A DNA stretch of 64,000 bases from Mariniflexile maritimum (GTDB lineage Bacteria > Bacteroidota > Bacteroidia > Flavobacteriales > Flavobacteriaceae). Positions within the stretch are counted from its first letter, which is position 1. Each line of letters opens with the position of its first letter. The position numbers were made by a program, and so were the translations under genes. The DNA is taken from assembly GCF_009746565.1 (NCBI RefSeq), contig NZ_WRPN01000005.1:1-64000 (forward strand), in the 5' to 3' direction. This document shows, in pieces, positions 1 through 7,038 of the stretch. Under the pieces are notes generated by a model that ran no database searches, was not told the origin of the DNA, and saw nothing but the letters and a program-made list of their open reading frames with translations.

Positions 1-287
1 GCTCTGGTGCCCGAGAATATGGCCACTATAGAGCCCTTCTTGCCCTTTGCTTGTTTGTTGGTGATTATGGTATAAAGCTCTCCTTTGGAGAGTGCTGTTT
101 CATCAATAGATAAATATGGGCCTGTATTTTCAGGAAAGACAAGCCATTGTTTAGCATGCTTGTTTTGTTCCCAATTTTTAAAATCACTTAGATAATCTCT
201 GTACTGCCGCCGTAGGTTCTTGCCATTAACGCCATAGAATTGGCCTATGGTATGGCAATCAGTAGCTTTAGCATCGACCAATCTCTT
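1..287 (-). CDS. ISAon1-family transposase, catalytic part (truncated by window edge)
   Basis: Reading the minus strand from 287 leftwards gives an uninterrupted frame containing the stretches GVNGKNLRRQYRDYL, SIDETALSKGELYTIITNK and KGSIVAIFSGT. These are typical of the DDE-type catalytic domain of ISAon1 transposases; the Asp in SIDET is a likely first catalytic residue. The frame opens just after a TAA at 288-290 and overlaps the end of the upstream frame (stop at 268-270). It is therefore expressed either from a non-ATG start such as the TTG at 279-281 or by ribosomal frameshifting near the T6A4 run at 286-295. The product is cut by the window edge, so nothing can be said about the rest of the catalytic triad. 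Confidence 0.75.
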
Positions 288-621
288 TTAAAAAAGCAGC
301 GAACTCGGTGGTCATCCGTGTTCCCTGTGCTACCAAACTCCAGTCCCTCTGAACGATTTCCTTAGTTGCTTTATCCAGCCATCTACGCCGTTTTACATGT
401 AAATACACCGTGTTCCCGCGCAAAGGAAAGTCCTGAATGGTTACTTCTTTATGAAAACCATGGGCTATCAGTATCCTAGGGGTTTGCTCTTTTGGAGGTG
501 TGTTTTGCTCTTCGAAATACAGGTGCATTACTTCACCGTTTTTGGTGCTCTTTATAAGGTCGAAGTGGTTAATTAAAAATTCTGGCAGAATGAGTTTTAG
601 TAGGTCTAGATAATGGTCCAA
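268..621 (-). CDS. ISAon1-family transposase N-terminal region protein
   Basis: A 117-residue protein that matches the N-terminal region protein of ISAon1 elements. It begins MDHYLDLLKLILPEFLINHF and has a basic segment, VKRRRWLDKATKEIV, around residues 77-91, which fits a DNA-binding role. It is followed in another frame by the catalytic part of the transposase, with about 20 bp of overlap. In these elements the two products are thought to make the functional transposase, as separate proteins or as a frameshift fusion. The ATG at 621 is the only sensible start. The frame is intact, so the element may still be active, but the rest lies outside the window. Confidence 0.8.
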   Translation of the reverse strand: MDHYLDLLKLILPEFLINHFDLIKSTKNGEVMHLYFEEQNTPPKEQTPRILIAHGFHKEVTIQDFPLRGNTVYLHVKRRRWLDKATKEIVQRDWSLVAQGTRMTTEFAAFLKEIGRC

Positions 622-931
622 GATTATATTTTTTTTACAAAAATCGTAATCTTATTTTAATTCACACACAACTTTTGAGATTGATCCGTCTTTTCTATTA
701 ACATCAAATTTATGGATGTGTATTTGTACACTAAATCCGAACTACTTCTTTATTGATTTAAGTTTAGTTTCCCAAGAGAATTATAATCTTAAATAAATAA
801 GGGGTTTTAAGTTTTTAAGAATGTAAAGCTGTTATAAAACTTAAAAAGGTAACACGACTGTGGAATATTACTTTAATTGTTATATATTTATTTCATAAAA
901 AAGCTGTAATATGGCTATGCGATGAAAATAA
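622..931. other. Intergenic region between the IS and the histidine kinase
   Basis: About 310 bp of AT-rich sequence with no credible gene. The part up to about 690 may be the end of the insertion sequence. The rest should hold the promoter of the two-component operon. I could not pick a convincing promoter box, and there is no TGGCAC-N5-TTGC sigma-54 signature here, unlike the region downstream of the regulator. Confidence 0.5.
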
Positions 932-2020
932 ATGAACTCTACTGAACTTGCATTAAATGAACGAATTAAGGAATTAACCTGTCTTTATGATATTTCAACG
1001 ATTATCGTAAATTCGGATGTTGAGACGCTTGAGGATACCATAAAGGCCATTGCTTTCAGTTTAAAAAAAGCATTTCGTTTTCCAATAGATACCCATATTG
1101 TTATTGCCACAAGCACCATTAAAGTAGAAACTTTCAATACAAAAGAATCGCCCATAAAACTGGTTGAAAACATTGTTGTTTTTAATAAGTTTGAAGGATC
1201 TATTGCGGCCTATTTGGATGCTTCAAAATTTGATATGGACCATTTTTTGAAAGAAGAACGGCGTCTCCTTAATAACGTAGCGCTAAAACTGGGCTCGTTA
1301 TTGGAACGTGTGGAAATACAAAAAGGGGAAACATCCTTAAAACGCCAGATGGAACGTGCCGATCGTCTTAATATTTTAGGTGAACTTACCGCAGGAATAG
1401 CCCACGAACTCAACACGCCCTTGGCCAATATTTTAGGATTTGCAGAATTGCTCAAGGACAGCCTAAAGCATGATAAAGTAAATTTGGCCGATTTAGATAA
1501 AATCATACAAAATGCTATTTTTTCAAGAGAGGTTGTAAAAAAATTGATGTTTTTTGCCTGCGAAATGCCCCAGGAAATGACAAAAGTAAATATTGTTCCT
1601 AGCATTAAAGACGCGATTAATTTGCTGGATGCCACTTTTAGAAAACAGGAAGTAAAGTATGTTGTTAAAATAGAGGAAGAAGAACTATGGCTTCGTGCCG
1701 ATACCGTTCAACTCACGCAAATTATTTTTAACCTTATTATGAATGCCATTTATTTTTCGCCCAAAAACGGCTTGGTCGTTATCAGTGCCTTTCAAACGGA
1801 TAAGGATATTGTACTTAAAATTTCCGATGAGGGCCCGGGTCTTTCCGAACAGGCACACGAAAAAATTTTTCAGCCATTTTTCACTACAAAACCAGCAGGC
1901 GAAGGCTCTGGTTTAGGCTTAAGTGTTGTTCAAGGTATTGTTTCAAGCCATAAAGGCAGTATTTTGGCAACCAATAATTCACCCAAAGGTACTACCTTTA
2001 CGGTATCCTTGCCAAAATAG
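932..2020 (+). CDS. Soluble NtrB-like sensor histidine kinase
   Basis: A 362-residue kinase that should autophosphorylate on His and pass phosphate to the response regulator encoded 2 bp downstream. Residues 1-130 look like a GAF-type sensor region without membrane segments, so the signal is cytoplasmic. A short coiled segment (about 125-148) leads to the HisKA domain with the H-box ELTAGIAHELNTPLANILG (His158). The ATPase domain shows the N-box LIMNAIYFS, the G1 box ISDEGPGL and the G2 box GSGLGLSVVQGIV. The lack of transmembrane helices and the NtrC-type partner make it NtrB-like. The start at 932 is supported by the fit of the N-terminus; no clear ribosome binding site is visible, as is usual in this phylum. 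The signal sensed is unknown. The adjacent glutamate dehydrogenase suggests nitrogen or carbon status. Confidence 0.9.
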   Translation: MNSTELALNERIKELTCLYDISTIIVNSDVETLEDTIKAIAFSLKKAFRFPIDTHIVIATSTIKVETFNTKESPIKLVENIVVFNKFEGSIAAYLDASKFDMDHFLKEERRLLNNVALKLGSLLERVEIQKGETSLKRQMERADRLNILGELTAGIAHELNTPLANILGFAELLKDSLKHDKVNLADLDKIIQNAIFSREVVKKLMFFACEMPQEMTKVNIVPSIKDAINLLDATFRKQEVKYVVKIEEEELWLRADTVQLTQIIFNLIMNAIYFSPKNGLVVISAFQTDKDIVLKISDEGPGLSEQAHEKIFQPFFTTKPAGEGSGLGLSVVQGIVSSHKGSILATNNSPKGTTFTVSLPK

Positions 2021-2022
2021 TT

Positions 2023-3348
2023 ATGATGCAGTTGCGTAAAGAGAACATATTGATTGTTGATGATGATGTTAACATTCTTGAACTGTTACAGCGCCATTTA
2101 CAATCGTGGAACTATCATGTTTTTAAAGCCATTTCTGTAAAGGAAGCAGTATCCATTTTAAGGGATGCTTCAATAGATTTGTTGATTACCGACCTCAAAA
2201 TGCCTGAAATTGATGGTTTTGAACTCATAAAGTTCGTATCCGAACATTATCCCAAACTTCCAAAACTTGTAGTTACAGGGTATCCATCCGTTCAAGACTC
2301 ATTGGCAGCCATCAAATCGGGCGTGGTTGCCTATCTAACAAAACCCTTCACAAAGGATGAATTGAATACGGCCATCCAAAACGCATTAACGAAATCGGGT
2401 TCTGGAGAACCAACTGAAACACAAGGTCGTACAAAAGGTTCCTATGCTGAAATTATTGGCACTTCGGAAAATATAGACAAGGTTATCCAAATTATTGAAC
2501 GCGTTAAAAACAATAAGGCCACCATTTTTATTAAAGGTGAAAGTGGAACAGGCAAGGAACTGGTTGCGCGTGCCATCCATTATCAAGGAAAATTTTCGAG
2601 GGCCCCATTTATTGCCGTAAATTGTGGTGGCATACCCGAGAACCTTTTGGAAGCAGAACTTTTTGGGTATGTGAAAGGTGCCTTTACGGGTGCAGATTCC
2701 AATAGGGATGGTTATTTTTTGGCAGCCAATGGTGGTACTATTTTTTTAGACGAAATTGGCAACGCCCCACTCGCGGTACAATCGCGTTTACTGCGTGTGC
2801 TTCAAGAGAAAGAAGTTGTTAAGGTTGGTGCCCAAAAAGCCGAAAAAGTAGATGTACGCATTATTGCCGCAACAAACAGCGATTTAAAGGATTTGATTGC
2901 AAAACAACATTTCAGGGAAGATTTATATTACAGGCTTACCGTTGTTGAAATTAACATGCCACCATTGCGCGAACGTAAGGAAGATATTCCGTTGTTGGTG
3001 GATAAATTTCTTTTTAAATACGGTGTGGAGTATAAAGACCGATTTATTGAAATTACACCCGAAGTTCGAGCAGTGCTGCAACGCTACGATTGGCCCGGTA
3101 ATATTAGGGAGCTAGAAAATGTTGTTCAACGTGCCGTTATCATGAGCGATAAGATTGTTGACATGGAGCATTTGCCCAATGGGATCAAGTTTAATATCGA
3201 TTTTCCAGATGAAGAACTGGTGCCATTAAAGGAAATGGAAAAAAAATATATCCAAAAAGTTTTAAACGTTACCAACAACAACAAATCAAAAGCAGCTGAA
3301 ATTCTTGGAATAGACCGTAAAACCATCCGCGAAAAACTTTCAGAATAA
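2023..3348 (+). CDS. NtrC-family sigma-54-dependent response regulator
   Basis: A 441-residue enhancer-binding protein with three domains. The receiver domain (about 8-120) has the acidic pocket VDDD and the phospho-acceptor Asp57 in TDLKMPEIDG. The AAA+ sigma-54 activation domain (about 143-370) has Walker A GESGTGKE (172-179), the sigma-54-contacting loop GAFTGA (219-224) and Walker B TIFLDEIG (239-246). The C-terminal Fis-type helix-turn-helix (about 415-441) contains KAAEILGIDRKTIREKL. It lies 2 bp after the kinase gene, so the two are almost certainly co-transcribed and form a cognate pair. An intact GAFTGA loop means it should work with sigma-54, and a consensus -24/-12 promoter lies 135 bp downstream of its stop codon. 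The protein ends right after the HTH, slightly shorter than many NtrC homologues. Confidence 0.93.
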   Translation: MMQLRKENILIVDDDVNILELLQRHLQSWNYHVFKAISVKEAVSILRDASIDLLITDLKMPEIDGFELIKFVSEHYPKLPKLVVTGYPSVQDSLAAIKSGVVAYLTKPFTKDELNTAIQNALTKSGSGEPTETQGRTKGSYAEIIGTSENIDKVIQIIERVKNNKATIFIKGESGTGKELVARAIHYQGKFSRAPFIAVNCGGIPENLLEAELFGYVKGAFTGADSNRDGYFLAANGGTIFLDEIGNAPLAVQSRLLRVLQEKEVVKVGAQKAEKVDVRIIAATNSDLKDLIAKQHFREDLYYRLTVVEINMPPLRERKEDIPLLVDKFLFKYGVEYKDRFIEITPEVRAVLQRYDWPGNIRELENVVQRAVIMSDKIVDMEHLPNGIKFNIDFPDEELVPLKEMEKKYIQKVLNVTNNNKSKAAEILGIDRKTIREKLSE

Positions 3349-3360
3349 GTCTATAATTTT

Positions 3361-3396
3361 TGGTACTTTTTATCCCAGATGGGTAAATTTGTACCA
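3361..3396. promoter_or_regulatory. 36-bp imperfect palindrome, candidate enhancer (UAS) for the NtrC-like activator
   Basis: TGGTAC at 3361-3366 is the exact inverse of GTACCA at 3391-3396. The inner CCCA (3374-3377) and TGGG (3380-3383) are also inverted around a 2-bp centre, and 12 of 17 arm positions pair. It lies about 110-150 bp upstream of the predicted sigma-54 start site, the usual place for an NtrC-type enhancer. It has no trailing T-run in either direction, which argues against a simple terminator for the regulator gene. The binding protein is inferred, not shown. Confidence 0.55.
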
Positions 3397-3403
3397 CTTT
3401 CTT

Positions 3404-3436
3404 TGTGTTGTTTTATTTTATTTTAAATACAACACA
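3404..3436. promoter_or_regulatory. Second dyad (TGTGTTGT / ACAACACA), candidate enhancer half-sites
   Basis: TGTGTTGT at 3404-3411 is the exact inverse of ACAACACA at 3429-3436, with a 17-bp AT-rich spacer. It sits between the 36-bp palindrome and the sigma-54 promoter, centred about 90 bp upstream of the predicted transcription start. Arms and spacing would suit a dimeric activator, but an AT-rich chance repeat cannot be excluded. Confidence 0.4.
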
Positions 3437-3482
3437 TTGTTTTATAGTGTTTTATGTATTTGTTGCTCTTTTTGGTATGATA

Positions 3483-3497
3483 TGGCACAGCAATTGC
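3483..3497 (+). promoter_or_regulatory. Sigma-54 (RpoN) -24/-12 promoter
   Basis: The 15 bases TGGCACAGCAATTGC match the sigma-54 consensus TGGCAC-N5-TTGC at every fixed position, with the invariant GG at 3484-3485 and GC at 3496-3497 at the required spacing. Transcription would start near 3509, about 13 bp before the ATG of the 61-residue Cys-rich gene. It lies directly downstream of a gene for a sigma-54 activator and has two dyads upstream, so it is the obvious target of that activator. It probably also feeds glutamate dehydrogenase and the Rnk-like gene. Confidence 0.85.
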
Positions 3498-3521
3498 CTT
3501 TAAGGTAGCAAAGCATAGTGC

Positions 3522-3707
3522 ATGAAACCCAATCCGTTTAATATTTGCCCAACGTGTAAACACAGGTTAACCTGTGTTTTAACCAATCAGAAGAGTCAGG
3601 TTTGGTCGTGCAGTGAATATGAAGCAGTACATACGAAATCGACAGTTTTTCCGTCCATGAAAATTCGTTCGCCTAAGAAAACTAAATTTCTTATTTCAAA
3701 AATTTAA
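3522..3707 (+). CDS. Small Cys-rich protein, sigma-54-dependent, function unknown
   Basis: A 61-residue basic protein with the pattern C-x2-C-x5-C-x11-C: CPTCKHRLTC near the N-terminus followed by VWSCSEYE. This is likely to be a small zinc-binding fold. I do not recognise a named family. No signal peptide or membrane segment is visible. It begins about 13 bp downstream of the predicted start of a sigma-54 promoter, which strongly supports it being a real gene despite its size. It lies between the NtrC-like regulator and glutamate dehydrogenase (143-bp gap), so a role in nitrogen-related control is plausible. No function can be assigned. Confidence 0.75.
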   Translation: MKPNPFNICPTCKHRLTCVLTNQKSQVWSCSEYEAVHTKSTVFPSMKIRSPKKTKFLISKI

Positions 3708-3850
3708 CAACTAAAATTAAAAATCTTATTGTCAATTATTTAAAATCTATTCGTTATATAAATAACACGGAAGTATCAAAAACACACACAAATACACTTA
3801 AATGAATTACTAAAAAAATAATTAAAAGCCATTCTAAACAAATAAACCAA

Positions 3851-5155
3851 ATGACAACAATAACAAAAGTAATGAATAACAAAACAGCCATTGTACCCGT
3901 AAGAGGTATGATGGAGAATGTAATGGAGCAATTCAATAAAGCTTCCAATCAAATAAATTTGAACCCAGACATCCGCAAAATATTAAGTATTACCAATAAT
4001 GAGATAATCATCCATTTTCCGGTAAAAATGGATGATGGCTCCATTGAGGTTTTCACGGGGTATCGGGTACAGCATAACAATGCGCTTGGGCCATATAAAG
4101 GCGGTTTGCGCTACCATCCAACGGTTGACATAGATGCCGCAAGAGCTTTAGCCATGTGGATGACCTGGAAAACTTCGCTTGCGGGCTTACCTTATGGTGG
4201 TGGCAAAGGAGGTATTCAAATAGACCCTACAAAATATTCAAAAGGCGAACTGGAGCGTATTACCCGAAGGTTTACGTTTGCTTTAGCCGATAATATTGGG
4301 CCAGAACACGATATTCCTGCGCCCGATGTTAACACAAACAGTCAAACCATGGCGTGGATAGCCGATACCTATATGAGTACAAGGCCACCCGCAGAACGTT
4401 CAGCAAATCAGCATATCGTTACCGGTAAACCAGCGGGAAGTGGCGGTTTGGAAGGACGCGACAGGGCAACAGGTTATGGCGTGTATTTGACCATAAAATA
4501 TTGGTCAACTAACAACAACCAGATTCTTAAAGGAAAACGTTTTATTGTGCAAGGCTTTGGTAATGTTGGCTATTGGGCCGCCCATTTTTTAGAAAAAGAA
4601 GGTGCCAAATTAGTGGCAGTACAAGATGCTTTTGGTTCTTTACAAAACCCCAAAGGTATTGATGTAGAAGCCCTTTTTAATTACGCCAATAACAACAAGG
4701 GCAGTATTGTCGATTTTCCAGAAGCTGCTGTACTAGACAAAAACGATTTTTTTGCAGTTGATTGTGATATCTGCATCCCAGCAGCCTTGGGCAACCAAAT
4801 AACCAAGGAAACCGCACCCAAAATCAAGGCAAAACTAGTTGCTGAAGGTGCCAACGGGCCCACCAATGTAGAGGGTGAACAGGTGCTTTTGCAAAGAGGC
4901 GTAACCATTATTCCCGATATTCTATGTAATTCGGGAGGTGTTATTGCCAGCTATTTTGAGTGGCTTCAAAATAGAAATGGCGAATTATGGCACATGGAAG
5001 AAGTTATCGATAAATTAGAAAGAAAATTAAAAAACTCTTTTGATAGGGTTTCAGAATACGCCCAAAAAGAAGGTGTCGATATGCGAACAGCGGCCTATTG
5101 TTTGGCCATTGAAAGAATTGAACAAGCTTATGTACAACGAGGGATTTTCCCATAA
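3851..5155 (+). CDS. gdhA: Glutamate dehydrogenase (Glu/Leu/Phe/Val dehydrogenase family)
   Basis: A 434-residue enzyme expected to interconvert glutamate and 2-oxoglutarate plus ammonium with NAD(P). The dimerisation/catalytic N-terminal domain carries the substrate-binding stretch GPYKGGLRYHP and the catalytic-lysine motif LPYGGGKGG. The Rossmann domain has VQGFGNVG, and the C-terminal part has CNSGGVIASYFEW. The length fits the hexameric small GDH class of about 420-450 residues. It follows the sigma-54 promoter and the Cys-rich gene, and a Rnk-like gene follows 13 bp later. The ATG at 3851 is taken as start; an in-frame ATG at 3872 is possible. Context suggests that the NtrBC-like pair controls ammonium/glutamate metabolism, but a separate promoter in the AT-rich 3708-3850 gap cannot be ruled out. 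Coenzyme preference cannot be read safely from sequence. Confidence 0.93.
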   Translation: MTTITKVMNNKTAIVPVRGMMENVMEQFNKASNQINLNPDIRKILSITNNEIIIHFPVKMDDGSIEVFTGYRVQHNNALGPYKGGLRYHPTVDIDAARALAMWMTWKTSLAGLPYGGGKGGIQIDPTKYSKGELERITRRFTFALADNIGPEHDIPAPDVNTNSQTMAWIADTYMSTRPPAERSANQHIVTGKPAGSGGLEGRDRATGYGVYLTIKYWSTNNNQILKGKRFIVQGFGNVGYWAAHFLEKEGAKLVAVQDAFGSLQNPKGIDVEALFNYANNNKGSIVDFPEAAVLDKNDFFAVDCDICIPAALGNQITKETAPKIKAKLVAEGANGPTNVEGEQVLLQRGVTIIPDILCNSGGVIASYFEWLQNRNGELWHMEEVIDKLERKLKNSFDRVSEYAQKEGVDMRTAAYCLAIERIEQAYVQRGIFP

Positions 5156-5168
5156 ATGATTTAATAAA

Positions 5169-5588
5169 ATGAAATACGGAAGTTTAATATTGGAAAAAAA
5201 GGAATATGTGTACATCAAGCGGATTCTTAACATCTCAGGTTATGTTGGCGATCATGAAATTCAGAAGTCATTATCAAAATTCACTGAAGAACTCAAAACA
5301 GCCCACATTCTTGATGAGGAAGAAATGCCTAATGATGTAGTACGTTTGAATACCATTGTTACCGTTACATCGGATAATGATTGGGAAAAAACACTCCAAA
5401 TCGTGCAACCCTCAGAAAAGGACATTAAGAGTAATAGAATTTCCATTCTTACGCCCATGGGAGCGGCGCTTTTTGGTTACTCGGTAAATGATGTTGTGCG
5501 ATGGGATTTCCCTACGGGGGCTAAAGAACTTAAAATTATAGAGGTAACACAACAGCCCCAAAATAAAACTTTCGACGTGCTTATATAG
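5169..5588 (+). CDS. Rnk-like GreA/GreB-family RNA polymerase-binding protein
   Basis: A 139-residue protein whose C-terminal half (about 55-135) resembles the FKBP-like C-terminal domain of GreA/GreB/Rnk: NTIVTVTS, ISILTPMGAALFGYSVNDVVRWDFPTG. The N-terminal part is short and does not look like the long antiparallel coiled coil that places catalytic residues in the polymerase channel, so it is closer to Rnk than to a true transcript-cleavage factor. It begins 13 bp after glutamate dehydrogenase and is followed by a strong hairpin terminator, so it is probably the last gene of the unit. The family binds RNA polymerase. A role in adjusting transcription of the nitrogen genes is inference. Confidence 0.75.
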   Translation: MKYGSLILEKKEYVYIKRILNISGYVGDHEIQKSLSKFTEELKTAHILDEEEMPNDVVRLNTIVTVTSDNDWEKTLQIVQPSEKDIKSNRISILTPMGAALFGYSVNDVVRWDFPTGAKELKIIEVTQQPQNKTFDVLI

Positions 5589-5640
5589 TTGCTTCAACAA
5601 TTGAAAACCACTGTATAGGTAACTATTCATCAAAAATAAA

Positions 5641-5682
5641 AAGGCAAGTAGCGCATAATACTATGGGTTACTTGCCTTTTTT
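5641..5682. terminator. Bidirectional rho-independent terminator
   Basis: A perfect 10-bp stem, AAGGCAAGTA (5641-5650) with TACTTGCCTT (5669-5678), an 18-base loop and a T-run after the plus-strand arm. The minus strand also reads CCTTTTTATTTTTG after its arm. It lies between the convergent Rnk-like gene (ends 5588) and SDR gene (ends 5721), so it can stop transcription from both sides. Confidence 0.9.
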
Positions 5683-5720
5683 ATATTAAAACCGTAAGAA
5701 AAATTTAATCTATAAAGTAG

Positions 5721-6512
5721 TTAATTTTCATTTGAAGGCTTGCCTATGGTTGCTAAAATGCCCCCATCGACATACAAAATATGACCATTAACAAAATCAC
5801 TGGCTTTTGAGGCCAAAAATATGGTGGCACCTTGTAAATCGTTTGGATCTCCCCAACGTCCTGCCGGGGTTCTACTTATAATAAATTCGTTAAATGGATG
5901 TCCATCTACGCGAATGGGCGCTGTTTGGCTCGTTGCAAAATAACCAGGTCCAATACCGTTTGTTTGAATGTTGAATTTTGCCCATTCGGTTGCCATACTG
6001 CGGGTTAACATTTTTAATCCGCCTTTTGCTGCGGCATAGGCACTAACCGAATCTCTGCCCAATTCGCTCATCATGGAGCAAATGTTTATAATTTTTCCGC
6101 CCCCACGTTTTATCATGTTTTTTGCAACATATTTTGATACAATGAAAGGCCCAACGAGGTCAACCTTTATTACCAATTCAAAATCGGGTATTTCCATGTC
6201 AACAATAGGTGTTCTTTTAATAATACCGGCGTTGTTTACCAAAATATCAATGGGCCCTACTTCAGTTTCAATTTTTGCAATGGCTTGCTCAACGGCTTTA
6301 TCATTGGTAACATCAAATACATAGCCAAAAGCCTTCAATCCACAAGCTTTGTATTCTGCTATGGCTTCCTCTAAAGCTTCACTTGAATTGTTATTTACAA
6401 CAATGGTTGCGCCTGCATTGCCCAATCCTTTTGCCATAGACATTCCCAAACCGTGTACGGCACCGGTAACTAAAGCTACTTTTCCTGTTAAATCGAATAA
6501 GTTAATTGACAT
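5721..6512 (-). CDS. SDR oxidoreductase, KduD / gluconate 5-dehydrogenase type
   Basis: A 263-residue short-chain dehydrogenase. It has the nucleotide-binding TGAVHGLG (16-23), the structural NNAG motif, the catalytic Ser and YxxxK in NICSMMSE...SAYAAAKGG, and a C-terminal NGHILYVDGG. Overall it resembles gluconate 5-dehydrogenase/KduD proteins. In GAG, pectin and alginate loci such enzymes reduce the open-chain keto-uronate (DHU) made from unsaturated uronic acids to 2-keto-3-deoxygluconate. GH88 and several lyases in this window would produce the precursor, so a DHU reductase role is the best inference. It diverges from the hybrid regulator. Its promoter region holds the same LacI-type operator as the amino-sugar operon 45 kb away. 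Substrate and NAD(P) preference are not certain. Confidence 0.85.
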   Translation of the reverse strand: MSINLFDLTGKVALVTGAVHGLGMSMAKGLGNAGATIVVNNNSSEALEEAIAEYKACGLKAFGYVFDVTNDKAVEQAIAKIETEVGPIDILVNNAGIIKRTPIVDMEIPDFELVIKVDLVGPFIVSKYVAKNMIKRGGGKIINICSMMSELGRDSVSAYAAAKGGLKMLTRSMATEWAKFNIQTNGIGPGYFATSQTAPIRVDGHPFNEFIISRTPAGRWGDPNDLQGATIFLASKASDFVNGHILYVDGGILATIGKPSNEN

Positions 6513-6647
6513 AATTGTTTTTTTAAGGTAGTTTATTTTTAAAATAGTTATGAGATTGCAATTTTAAGCCCTTTAAATAATTGTTTATCAGTATTATAGA
6601 TGCCTATTTTTAGGGCTATATTTTAGGAACCAAAACCTATTATGCTG

Positions 6648-6655
6648 CGAAAGTA
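6648..6655 (-). promoter_or_regulatory. Putative -7 box of the SDR promoter (TACTTTCG)
   Basis: The minus strand reads TACTTTCG, one base off the Bacteroidota -7 consensus TAnnTTTG, with a TTTG 23 bases upstream. It lies 38 bp downstream (in transcription direction) of the LacI-type operator, almost the same geometry as at the amino-sugar operon. The start site is inferred only. Confidence 0.45.
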
Positions 6656-6693
6656 GCTATTTTTTTGTAAAAAATAGGCAAATTATAAAATAA

Positions 6694-6707
6694 TGTGTTC
6701 GAGCACA
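6694..6707. promoter_or_regulatory. LacI-type operator upstream of the SDR gene
   Basis: TGTGTTCGAGCACA is a 14-bp near-palindrome centred on CG with one mismatched pair (T6698/G6703). An identical 14-mer occurs at 51565-51578 in the promoter region shared by the LacI-type regulator and the amino-sugar operon. A CG-centred dyad is typical of LacI-family sites. That the LacI protein at 50462-51505 binds it is inference. Confidence 0.7.
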
Positions 6708-7038
6708 CTATAATTTAATTTAAAAAATTATATTTGTTTACAATAAAAATGGAAATTGAGCCAATCAAATTTTTTAACTTTTCTTGAGTAGTTTCTTTTT
6801 TGTTTTTTACTTGTTTAAAAGGTGTTTTATAGCCATCAATGTCAATAATTCTGCTTAAATTTGGGTTAAGTAAACACAAGGTTGGTAACCACTCAAATAT
6901 GCTGAAAAATGTGTGTTCAAAACTAATTTTTAATAGTTATTTTATTGTTTTCAAACAAAGCATCCAAACCTAAACTAAAACAGTTCTGGCTATTTTTGTT
7001 AAAGAAATATCCTTTAAAGACTTACATTATAAGTTATT

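Larger units (their letters stand above)
1..621 (-). mobile_element. ISAon1-family insertion sequence, 5' part only
   Basis: Two consecutive minus-strand reading frames (268-621 and 1-287) match the two-frame layout of ISAon1-type elements: a short N-terminal protein followed by a DDE-type transposase. The element runs off the left edge, so its far end, terminal repeat and target duplication cannot be seen. A possible outer end lies near position 690, where the minus strand reads GACGGATCAATCTCAAAAGT. Without the other end this cannot be confirmed as a terminal repeat. Confidence 0.8.
6513..7038. other. Divergent promoter region between the SDR and the hybrid regulator
   Basis: A 526-bp AT-rich gap. 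On the SDR side it contains the TGTGTTCGAGCACA operator (6694-6707) and a TACTTTCG box on the minus strand (6648-6655). The half nearer the regulator gene (about 6750-7038) holds no obvious operator or hairpin and no copy of the C-rich repeat seen before the susC genes. No small gene could be supported. Confidence 0.6.

Noticed and set aside
3361-3396. Reading the 36-bp palindrome as the terminator of the regulator gene
   Set aside because: No T-run after either arm; the position relative to the sigma-54 promoter suits an enhancer better, although a dual role cannot be excluded.
6567-6617. AGCCCT / AGGGCT inverted pair near the SDR promoter
   Set aside because: Arms of six bases with a 39-base loop and no T-run; likely chance.
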